DNA from: CAWKGC01 sp963849005
Lineage (GTDB): Bacteria > Pseudomonadota > Gammaproteobacteria > Burkholderiales > Usitatibacteraceae
Assembly: GCA_963849005.1 (NCBI GenBank)
Contig: CAWKGC010000018.1
Coordinates: 1 to 29,588 of the forward strand
DNA length: 29,588 nucleotides
Direction: 5' to 3'
Below the pieces are notes generated by a model. That model saw nothing but the letters and a program-made list of their open reading frames with translations, made no database searches and was not told where the DNA came from. Positions 1 through 6,387 of this stretch are shown here, piece after piece. Within the stretch, counting starts at the first letter, position 1, and each line of letters begins with the position of its first letter. A program made the translations under genes and the position numbers.

Positions 1-22
1 GAACGTATTGTCGCAAACGACA

Positions 23-39
23 AGCTCAGGGCGTGAGCT
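23..39. promoter_or_regulatory. Palindrome, WYL-island operator copy A
   Basis: AGCTCAGGGCGTGAGCT has two 7-bp arms around GGC with one mismatch at arm position 7. It matches the consensus RGCTCAC-N3-GTGAGCY shared with four other sites in the first 9.2 kb. Read on the minus strand it most resembles the copy at 3203-3219, which precedes a minus-strand gene. The controlled gene may therefore lie just left of the window. The next gene to the right starts 232 bases away. Confidence 0.5.
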
Positions 40-215
40 ATCTCAATCCGAAAGTGCAAGCACGTAGCGCTCCTGCTCCCGGGTCTCGATCGCGCCGGGA
101 CGGACGGCACGCACGCGGTTGATCTCGTCCCGCGGCGACGCCATCGACTCGCGACGGGTCGGTCTGGCTTGTGCGGACCGTCCTCGTGATGATCGTTTGA
201 ACCCGCAGGTCGGGC

Positions 216-244
216 TTGGCGAAGGGGTCATGATGTGATATCTT
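216..244 (+). promoter_or_regulatory. Candidate promoter of RHH/PemK module
   Basis: A -35-like TTGGCG (216-221) is followed after 17 bases by a -10-like TATCTT (239-244). They lie in an AT-rich patch that contrasts with the GC-rich surroundings, and ATATCT occurs twice just at and after the -10, a possible repressor contact. A GGGAGA ribosome binding site at about 259-264 precedes the ATG at 272. Confidence 0.4.
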
Positions 245-271
245 TTATATATCTATTCGGGAGATTCAACG

Positions 272-598
272 ATGGCCAAGGACTCAGTCCTCTTCAGGTT
301 CCGTGAAAGGGATTCACGCGAGGGAATCACCAGGGACACCTTGAAAAAGCTCGCAAGCGCGCTGGATGTTTCGGAGACGGCGGCGATGCACCAGGCGCTG
401 GTGGAGTACGCCCTGCAGCACGTCCCGCAATACCCGAAAGACGATGGCCCGCTGGCCCCGGCGCAACTTCGAAAGATCTCGGAAGTCGTTCGCAAGAAAC
501 ATGGCGAAATGACCGTCTCGGATTCGCTCTTCGAAGAACGCGCTGCCAGGAAAGTCCCGCGTGCCGCCAAGCGCATTCCCGCTGCCCGCGGTCGGTGA
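272..598 (+). CDS. Antitoxin-like ribbon-helix-helix protein of a PemK-type TA module
   Basis: This 108-residue basic protein begins with a short beta-strand-like segment (SVLFRF) followed by helices around residues 18-50, a layout typical of ribbon-helix-helix antitoxins. Its C-terminus is rich in Arg and Lys and overlaps the next gene by 38 bases, so translation is probably coupled. The downstream gene is a PemK/MazF-like toxin, which makes antitoxin the natural reading. Start chosen at ATG 272 behind GGGAGA. The role, neutralising the partner and repressing the shared promoter, is inferred from order and partner. The family match is structural impression rather than a clear motif. Confidence 0.6.
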   Translation: MAKDSVLFRFRERDSREGITRDTLKKLASALDVSETAAMHQALVEYALQHVPQYPKDDGPLAPAQLRKISEVVRKKHGEMTVSDSLFEERAARKVPRAAKRIPAARGR

Positions 599-971
599 CA
601 TCGTTTACTGCCGCTTCCCGGAGAAGATCGGGAAGCCCGGCCCGAAGCCCAGGCCGGCGCTCGTAACCGGCATCGGCTTTCTGGACGATGGCGCTCCCGC
701 GGTCAGGGTCGCCTACGGGACCTCCGCGAAGACCCGGGAACTCCGCTCCGGGGAATTCCTGATTTCTCCGGAGGACGGCGCCGCCTATCGTGCTGCGGGC
801 CTGAGTTACCCGACCAAGTTCAATCTCGGCTCCCAGGTCGCGCTGCCCTTTACGGACGAGTGGTTTCGCGTACCGCCCACGCCGCACTTCGGTCACACGC
901 CAAAGCTCGGGATACTCCATCCGAGCCTTGTTCGCCGCGCGCAGGCCGCGTTCAACGCGCTTCATCCCTAG
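561..971 (+). CDS. PemK/MazF-like toxin (endoribonuclease family)
   Basis: The 136-residue protein opens with a GDIVYCRFPE strand and then a KPGPKPRPALVTGI segment. This is the usual N-terminal pattern of PemK/MazF-fold proteins, where a G-D-[IV] strand precedes a KxRPALV strand. Family members are ribosome-dependent or free mRNA interferases, though some relatives have lost activity. The GTG at 561 is preceded by AGGAAA seven bases upstream, which supports this start inside the antitoxin gene. The 3' end overlaps by four bases with the convergent ADP-ribosylglycohydrolase gene. Toxicity is not shown by sequence. Confidence 0.7.
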   Translation: MPPSAFPLPAVGDIVYCRFPEKIGKPGPKPRPALVTGIGFLDDGAPAVRVAYGTSAKTRELRSGEFLISPEDGAAYRAAGLSYPTKFNLGSQVALPFTDEWFRVPPTPHFGHTPKLGILHPSLVRRAQAAFNALHP

Positions 972-2149
972 AACCCCGGATACCGCTTCCAGTAGTACCG
1001 GTTCTCCTCGGAATCGATGTATTCCCCGATCTCCCATTCGTTGCTCATCAGCAGGTCGTCCGCCACGTCCTCGATGACATCGCGCAACTCCAGCGGCTCG
1101 AGCCAGCGCGCGGGTATCGCCTCTTCGCCATGCATCAGTCCGAGCAGGTTGCCGGCGACTCGCGCCGGTGGAGTCGCTGTCGCCGTCATGGTTGACCGCG
1201 GCGATGATGCCCTCCTCAAGCGTCCTTGCCTTCAATGCACAGTAGAGCGCGATCGCGAGGGCTTCTTCCGCAACCCATCCCTCGCCTAGTTCCGTGATGG
1301 CCCGGGCGAAGTCAGGTCGAGCGCGGCGAGCCGTTCCGCGTTCTCGACGGCGATCATCGTTTCCCCATTTTCCGGGCGTCCGCGCAACGAGGCCTTGGCT
1401 TCTTCGATCGCGGTTCTAAGCTCGGCGCCTTGCAGAATCCTCAGCATGACCAGGCTCATCACGCCTGCCGGCAACTGCCCCGACGGGTGCCCGTGCGTGA
1501 TGCCGGCGAGCGAGCAGCCGAGGTCGAAGCAGTAGTCCGGAAGCGCGGCCGGATCTCCCGCCCAATTGGCGTGCACGAACAGCGCGACCGGCGCAATCCG
1601 CATCAGCCCGCCGCAGCCCTTGCTTTCGTTTCGCGCCTGGTCGCCCAGGCCCTTCATGGCCTCGAGCGCGGAGATGCAGGTATTGCCCGGCACCCTGCGG
1701 CGATGCAGTTCGGCGTGCGACATCAGCCAACCGTCGTTGCCCTGGTCGTCCCGCAATTCCACTTCCTTGCTGCGCGGATGCATCCCTTGCGTGCGCAGCC
1801 AGCGAAGGTACGCGTTGGCCGTCACGGACTCGAACGCCGGCCCGATGCCGCGATGCTTGAGGCGGACCAATCCGCGCAACAGCCCTTCCGCAGTGAAGAG
1901 CGTCATCTGCGTGTCGTCGGTGATGGCGCCGACGCGATCGAAGGCCTTCGCGAAATCACGGATGCCCCCGGGACCGAAGCGGGCCTGGATCTCGCGCTCC
2001 TTCAGGAACTCGACCGGCGCGCCCAGCGCATCGCCCACCGCGCCGCCAAGCAGGCAAGCCCGATACTTCGACGCAAGCCGCGCCTTGTCCGGCCCCGGCT
2101 TCCTCGGCATGCCCGGCGGCGCCATCATCTTGTCGAACCAGTCCGTCAT
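968..2149 (-). pseudogene. ADP-ribosylglycohydrolase (DraG family), two compensating frameshifts
   Basis: From ATG 2149 the protein shows the DraG-family signatures in order: GDALGAPVEF near the N-terminus, TDDTQM (metal ligands), NESKGCGGLMRIAPV, ITHGHPSGQ and finally NHDGDSDSTGA (second metal-ligand set). Such enzymes remove ADP-ribose from proteins, nucleic acids or small molecules using two Mg2+. The frame breaks near 1300-1315, where the first frame runs into TAG at 1286. The DGDSDST block is read in another frame, and near 1160 one extra base returns the reading to the first frame, which ends at 968. All catalytic motifs survive, so a sequencing error is as likely as decay. The start overlaps the upstream DUF932-like gene by ATGA, so the two are co-translated. 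Confidence 0.8.
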
Positions 2150-3148
2150 TCGGTCTCGATCAATCCCGCAAGGAAGCCGGAGATCTGCTGCAGCCGGTCG
2201 AGTTGATCCGACGGGCTCCTTCGTCCTCGCGCAACCCACGACAATGCCTGCGCGACGTGCCAGGCGCTTGTGGCCTTCTCCGGGCTTCCGGGCACGGGGA
2301 TGGTCGATTCCATGCGCTTCTCGCTCGGCTTGCCGGGCTGGAAGCGATCGACCGGTTCCGCGTCGTGGCCCGTGCACGCGATGTGCAGGAAGCGGGCCGC
2401 GTCCATCGCGCCCCAATGTTCCTTGAGTAGCTTGTCAGCGAATCGGGCCAGCCTTGAAGGATTCACGGGAATGCGCAACCACTTGCCCATTGCCAGGCGC
2501 TCGCGCCGCGCCGCCTCGAGACCGCTGGCGAGGAAGTCGGCGACGTCCTCGATTTCCGTCTCCTCGCGATGGACGAAGCCGCGCTGGTCGCGGTCCACCA
2601 CCACCACGAGCCCGTTCGTGCAGACGAGGCGATACCAGACGAGTGCGATGCGCAGGAGAGATTTGCCGTCGACGGAGTTCTGGCAGCGCAGCTGCAGCAG
2701 CATCGGGTGCCCGTCGCCGGGATCGAACATCCAGTCGTGGGTCAGGTTCACCTCGAGGCTCATCGAGGCTCCATACCGGTGGAGCGACGCGTGCGTGTCC
2801 AGGCCGGAAGGGTCGATGCCGGCTTCGCCGAACGCATGGGCCAGCAAGGCGGCTGCCGCGCGGTGCTCGATCAGGCGGTATTTCTTCGAGACGATTCCCG
2901 TCGGGCAAGGGAGTCCAGCCGCCCGCCCGCTGCTCGCGCCTGACGATGAGGTCGTAGAGCTCATTGGCGTTCAACTCGGGCGACTCCGGGCGATCGACCG
3001 AGAACGGCCGGCGCTCGAAGCTGGGCAGGACCGCGGCCACCTCGTCGAAGCGGCCGCGGAACCAGCGCGTGACGGGTTGCCGGAATCCGGTCGGGGTCCA
3101 TTCCGCGCTCTCCGGCTCGCGCGCGGCTTCGAGCAGCATCTCTTCCAT
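2146..3148 (-). pseudogene. DUF932-like protein, one frameshift
   Basis: Two overlapping frames make one protein of about 333 residues. The N-terminal part runs from ATG 3148 (behind GAGGAGG) to about 2905. The rest continues in a second frame to 2146. The join lies at the run TTGCCCGACGGG near 2902, where removing one base gives a continuous chain (GWTPLP then TGIVSKKYRL). The motif YRLVCTNGL and a C-terminal AWHVAQALSWVA segment resemble DUF932, a phage- and plasmid-associated family of unknown function. The gene sits between the WYL regulator and the ADP-ribosylglycohydrolase on the same strand, with a palindrome 54 bases upstream. Function is unknown. The lesion may be an assembly error. 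Confidence 0.6.
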
Positions 3149-3202
3149 CCTCGCCTCCTCGCCCGGAAACGCCGGGTCACATGGGCAGGATGGTCCTGCG
3201 TA

Positions 3203-3219
3203 AGCTCACCTCGTGAGCT
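3203..3219. promoter_or_regulatory. Palindrome, WYL-island operator copy B
   Basis: AGCTCACCTCGTGAGCT is a perfect 7-bp inverted repeat with a 3-bp centre. It overlaps the stop codon of the WYL gene and lies 54 bases upstream of the DUF932-like start at 3148, a position suited to controlling that gene and the ADP-ribosylglycohydrolase behind it. Confidence 0.6.
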
Positions 3220-4201
3220 ATGCGGCTTTCGCGGCGTAAAGTGCGGCGGTCTTGCGCGCCTGTTCCGCCACGCGCTTCTTCAGTTCCGGCGGCCCCTCGA
3301 CCCTGCAGTCGGGCCCGTACTTGAGGATGTCCATCACCAGCTCGCGGTCGTCGCCGAAAGGGACTTCCAGAAGGTAGGAACCATCGGGCTCGAAACGGCC
3401 GCGCTGCTTCGAATGCCAGTGCTCTCCCGCCACCCAGCGCGCCGTCGTCGGGCTGAACTTCAGCTTGGCCCAGTCCTTCGCCTTGCCGGAGAAGATGCCG
3501 TAGCTGCCGGCGAAGAACTCGTCGAGCTCCTCCTCGGGAACGGATTTCGCAATGTCGGGCAGGAGTTTCGCCGCGCGCAGGCCGTCGATCGCGAAGCTGC
3601 GGATTCCTTCGCGCAGGTGGCAATACGCGTCGAGATACCAGTTGCCGCGGTAGAAGACGAGGCGCTGCGGGGAAAGCGTGCGCTCCGTGGTCTCGTTGCT
3701 GTGCCGGCTCCAGAACGTGACGTGCATTCGGTTGCGCTTGAGCGTGGCTGTCGCGGCGGTCTCGAAAAACTGCAGCTTTCCCACGCGCGCCGCCATTCGC
3801 GTGATCCTGATGCGCTTCTCCACTTCCGATAGCGTGGCCGCGCTCGTGTCCATGAGCGCATTCAGGCGCGCAAGCAAGGGCTTTACATGCGGCGCGAGGA
3901 TGCCGGGTTCCAGGCCCTTCAGCAGGTGCTGCATGGTGAGCAGGGCGTAGATCTCGGTCGGGTTGAACCAGAGTCCCGGGAGTTGGTAACGCGGGCCTCC
4001 CGACGTTTGCTTCCCGAACCTGTAGCCTCCCGCGTCCCGGTCCCATTCGATCGGGGCATTGAAGCGGTCGCGCATGTACTCGATGTCGCGCTTGAAGGTC
4101 GCCTTGGAGACCTCCAGCTCGTCCATGAACGACTCGATGGGGACGACGCTGCGCTCCTGGATCATCTGGTCGATGCGGTAGAAGCGTTCCATTCTTTCCA
4201 T
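3218..4201 (-). CDS. WYL-domain transcriptional regulator (YafY-like)
   Basis: The protein has 327 residues. Residues 1-60 form a winged helix-turn-helix (MERFYRIDQMIQERSVV, then VSKATFKRDIEYMRDRF). Residues 140-215 contain the WYL domain with the diagnostic W188-Y189-L190 in GNWYLDAYC. A WCX-like C-terminal extension follows, ending near FGDDRELVMDILKYGPDC. WYL domains sense ligands, in some cases nucleic acid or nucleotides, and these proteins often bind inverted repeats. Start taken at ATG 4201 with CGGAGA upstream. A palindrome ends 15 bases before the start and another overlaps the stop codon, so autoregulation and control of the downstream DUF932/ADP-ribosylglycohydrolase genes are likely. 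This is inferred from position, not shown. Confidence 0.88.
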   Translation of the reverse strand: MERMERFYRIDQMIQERSVVPIESFMDELEVSKATFKRDIEYMRDRFNAPIEWDRDAGGYRFGKQTSGGPRYQLPGLWFNPTEIYALLTMQHLLKGLEPGILAPHVKPLLARLNALMDTSAATLSEVEKRIRITRMAARVGKLQFFETAATATLKRNRMHVTFWSRHSNETTERTLSPQRLVFYRGNWYLDAYCHLREGIRSFAIDGLRAAKLLPDIAKSVPEEELDEFFAGSYGIFSGKAKDWAKLKFSPTTARWVAGEHWHSKQRGRFEPDGSYLLEVPFGDDRELVMDILKYGPDCRVEGPPELKKRVAEQARKTAALYAAKAA

Positions 4202-4216
4202 GGCCGGTCTCCGGGT

Positions 4217-4233
4217 GGCTCACGGCGTGAGCC
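4217..4233. promoter_or_regulatory. Palindrome, WYL-island operator copy C
   Basis: GGCTCACGGCGTGAGCC is a perfect 7-3-7 palindrome, identical to the copy at 9097-9113. It lies 15 bases upstream of the WYL-regulator start, where a bound protein would block transcription or initiation. It is the likely autoregulatory site. Confidence 0.65.
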
Positions 4234-4253
4234 CTGCAATCGTAGCATCGGGC

Positions 4254-4562
4254 TCAGTGGTAGTCGTCCTCGCGCTGGTGCCGGACGGCCAGCACCGTGA
4301 CGGTTCGCACGTCTTCGATTTCGAACAGCGCGACATACCCGGCGCGACCAAACGGGATGAGCAGTTCGCGCAGGAAGGAGTTGTCCGGCGCCGCCTTGCG
4401 GCAACTGAAGGGCGACGTCTCCAGCAGGTGGATGCCGGCTTCGATGGCCGCCATTGCCCGGTCCGCGACCGTCCAGTCGGCCTCGTCCCTCTCCAGGATG
4501 AACTCGTACAGGCGATCGAGATCCGCTTGTGCGCCCCTGGTGAAACGGACGCGAAACCGCAT
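4254..4562 (-). CDS. RelE/ParE-family toxin
   Basis: This 102-residue protein has the ParE/RelE layout: an N-terminal strand (MRFRVRFTRGAQADLDRLYE) with two helices, a central R/K-rich region, and strands GYVALFEIED and VRTVTVLAVRHQREDDY at the end. The VLAVRHQRE motif is typical of ParE-like toxins. ParE members poison gyrase and RelE members cut mRNA on the ribosome; sequence alone does not decide between them. The start ATG overlaps the antitoxin stop by one base (TGATG), showing coupled translation. Confidence 0.8.
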   Translation of the reverse strand: MRFRVRFTRGAQADLDRLYEFILERDEADWTVADRAMAAIEAGIHLLETSPFSCRKAAPDNSFLRELLIPFGRAGYVALFEIEDVRTVTVLAVRHQREDDYH

Positions 4563-4837
4563 CAGCGCGCCTTGGTGGGGGCCTTCGCGCGAGCCAGCTT
4601 CTTCTTCAGTCCCTTGAGGACCTCGCCGGCCGAAGCGTATTTCCCGGTAGCCCGGGCCTCTTCACGATTGGCAAGTCCGCGAGCGATGAACTCTCGCTGC
4701 GCAAGCCTGCGCTCGATCTGCGAGCGGATCGACTGCTCGACGAACCAGGAAAGGCTCTCGCCTTCGAGCAGGACCTCCTCGGCGGCTTGCCGCAGGTCCG
4801 GGTCGACGCGCAGGGAGGGAAAGGTGGCGGTTTTCAT
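4562..4837 (-). CDS. Ribbon-helix-helix antitoxin partner of the RelE/ParE toxin
   Basis: The 91-residue protein starts with a beta-strand-like segment (TATFPSLRVDPDLRQAAEE) followed by LLEGESLSWFVEQSIRSQIE, the helix pair expected of an RHH DNA-binding domain. The basic tail (GLKKKLARAKAP) would contact the toxin. Start chosen at ATG 4837 because a longer frame reading back to 5176 would run through the promoter and the upstream gene. A promoter and inverted repeat lie immediately upstream, consistent with autorepression by the antitoxin-toxin complex. Confidence 0.8.
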   Translation of the reverse strand: MKTATFPSLRVDPDLRQAAEEVLLEGESLSWFVEQSIRSQIERRLAQREFIARGLANREEARATGKYASAGEVLKGLKKKLARAKAPTKAR

Positions 4838-4854
4838 GGGCGGCCTCGTGCGTT

Positions 4855-4896
4855 GCATTTGCGATGCATTATGCGCGATCGCAATGCCTGCGGCAA
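4855..4896 (-). promoter_or_regulatory. Promoter and operator of the RelE/ParE module
   Basis: Reading the minus strand, TTGCCG (4896-4891) and CATAAT (4873-4868) are spaced by 17 bases, a good sigma70 arrangement. An inverted repeat, TTGCGAT at 4859-4865 and ATCGCAA at 4878-4884, brackets the -10. GCAT-type extensions flank both arms. The antitoxin start lies about 30 bases downstream. The site probably binds the antitoxin. Confidence 0.55.
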
Positions 4897-5409
4897 CTAG
4901 ATGACGAGGCTTCTGCCCTGCTTCGAAGGGAAGCGCGAACCGCTCGGCCGGGGCTTGGTCTTTGGCTCGACGGGGCACGGAACCTGCGCGATCGACGCAC
5001 CGCCGAACCAGCGGTCCCGCTCCATGTACCAGCACCCTGCGCTGCCCGCGAAGGGACCGCTTGCCTCGTAGCGGAACATCGAGGCCAGCAGCACGAACAT
5101 GCCCACGAGCAGTCCCAGCTTCGCGAACCGGTGGAAATCGATCCGGGCCCGCCTGTCGTAGCCATCGAGTGTCCAATGTCCGAGCGCAAACACGAAATGC
5201 AGGAGGTAGGCGAGAATCGCGGCCACGGCGACCATGACCAGTAGAAGCAAGTGGCGATCGTCCCCTTCAACTTCCGGCCCGCCGGTCGCCAGGTACAGGG
5301 ACATCGCCATCGCTACCATCGCCATGCTGGCCAGGACCAGCCGGGGACGGCCGCCAAGGCGCTCGCCGGGACGCAGGGAAGTCCGGATGCATTGCGTGAT
5401 CAATTCCAA
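4897..5409 (-). CDS. Small three-helix inner-membrane protein, unknown
   Basis: The protein has 170 residues with three clear hydrophobic segments, at about 24-42, 53-76 and 95-113. A basic loop (GYDRRARIDFHRF) lies between the second and third, and a hydrophilic C-terminus of about 55 residues contains three cysteines. Start taken at TTG 5409 because AAGGAG lies eight bases upstream; the ATG at 5414 is out of frame and stops at once. It follows the 277-residue gene by 40 bases on the same strand and is probably in one operon with it, downstream of palindrome copy D. No family was recognised. Confidence 0.6.
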   Translation of the reverse strand: MELITQCIRTSLRPGERLGGRPRLVLASMAMVAMAMSLYLATGGPEVEGDDRHLLLLVMVAVAAILAYLLHFVFALGHWTLDGYDRRARIDFHRFAKLGLLVGMFVLLASMFRYEASGPFAGSAGCWYMERDRWFGGASIAQVPCPVEPKTKPRPSGSRFPSKQGRSLVI

Positions 5410-5449
5410 TTCATTTGCTCCTTGGTGGTTTTCTTCGAGACGATCCTGC

Positions 5450-6283
5450 CTATGCCGCCGCCTGCTGGCGGGCGTCGCGCCATGCCTTTCCTGCCGGATC
5501 GGGCCGGGGACTGTACGGCTCCTTCAACCAGGCGATGCGATCGAGCGATCGAACCAGGGACGCTGCCGGCACGAAGGCGTCCAGCGGCGCGTCAATGGGC
5601 AACGAACAGATTTCCGCGGCAATGCCGCGTTCACCCCCGGACTCTCCATGGAACTTCTCGATGACTTGGATCACCGCCGAATGCCTGCATGGCGCATCGG
5701 GCTTCGGAATCCATGTCCTTGCAACGAGGCTCCGGCCGTCAGGGTCCAGGGAGCAAAGGAATGCGCCGGAGCGGGTGGGCAGCACGACCTGGCACAGGCC
5801 CAACTCCCGGCACGCGCCCAGGACGGGAATCGCCAGGCACATCGCGTCGTGCATCTCTTCCCGCACGGCGGCCGCATCCTGGACATTCAGCCGCATGAAC
5901 AGGCGCTCCACGGCGTGTTCCTGGATTGCAAAGGCAATGGACGGTTCATTGCCGATCAGGGTGACCCTGTCGACGTGGGAAAAGGTGCGAATGGCGCGAA
6001 AGGCGATCGTCCGGTTGTTCGCGTAATCCGGCAGCGTGTGAATTTCCGGGACGAATGCGCACGTGCTGGTCCAGCGCCACTTCGGGTGCGAGCCGACGAT
6101 CTGGGTCAGGCAGCACTTCTCGCCCGCCGCGACCATTTCGTCGGCTATGGACTTCACTGAATGGCGTTTCCTCGGAAAACTGCGCAAGGCCCGGTTGCAG
6201 CCTTCCACATAGACCATCCCCAGCCCGGCCATCTGGTCCAGTACCCGGTCCGCGAGCCCGCGGGAGAGCGACTTGTCGATCAT
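5450..6283 (-). CDS. Unknown 277-residue protein under palindrome control
   Basis: No family was recognised. The protein is soluble in appearance, with no signal peptide or membrane segment. It mixes helical stretches (QEHAVERLFMRLNVQDAAAV) with strand-like segments (DRVTLIGNEPSIAF) and has an unusual share of cysteines (CNRAL, KCCLTQ, STCAF, AMCLA, LGLCQ). The C-terminus is Ala/Arg/Gln rich. Start chosen at ATG 6283; no strong ribosome binding site is visible. The palindrome at 6345-6361 lies 61 bases upstream, so the gene probably shares regulation with the WYL, DUF932 and sirtuin-like loci. The membrane protein gene follows 40 bases downstream. Confidence 0.6.
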   Translation of the reverse strand: MIDKSLSRGLADRVLDQMAGLGMVYVEGCNRALRSFPRKRHSVKSIADEMVAAGEKCCLTQIVGSHPKWRWTSTCAFVPEIHTLPDYANNRTIAFRAIRTFSHVDRVTLIGNEPSIAFAIQEHAVERLFMRLNVQDAAAVREEMHDAMCLAIPVLGACRELGLCQVVLPTRSGAFLCSLDPDGRSLVARTWIPKPDAPCRHSAVIQVIEKFHGESGGERGIAAEICSLPIDAPLDAFVPAASLVRSLDRIAWLKEPYSPRPDPAGKAWRDARQQAAA

Positions 6284-6344
6284 TGGAAAGGCAACCCTTT
6301 CGAGAAAAGCGGGAACGACTGTCCGGGCACATTGCCAGCCTCGC

Positions 6345-6361
6345 GGCTCACTGGGCGAGCT
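6345..6361. promoter_or_regulatory. Palindrome, WYL-island operator copy D
   Basis: GGCTCACTGGGCGAGCT fits the consensus RGCTCAC-N3-GTGAGCY with one mismatch (GCGAGCT). It lies in the 104-base gap between the VIT/vWA gene end and the 277-residue gene start, 61 bases upstream of the latter. The mismatch may make it a weaker site. Confidence 0.45.
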
Positions 6362-6387
6362 ACCCTTTCCGTCGCCAACCGCAGGGG

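Noticed and set aside
43..231. Minus-strand frame of 62 codons at the left edge
   Set aside because: Composition is Arg/Ser/Pro-rich without a recognisable domain or ribosome binding site. A shorter version from ATG 144 is possible, and its stop lies just beside palindrome A, but evidence is too thin to call a gene.
1430..2206. Long plus-strand frames opposite the ADP-ribosylglycohydrolase
   Set aside because: They are antisense shadows of a gene with clear DraG motifs, typical of GC-rich DNA.
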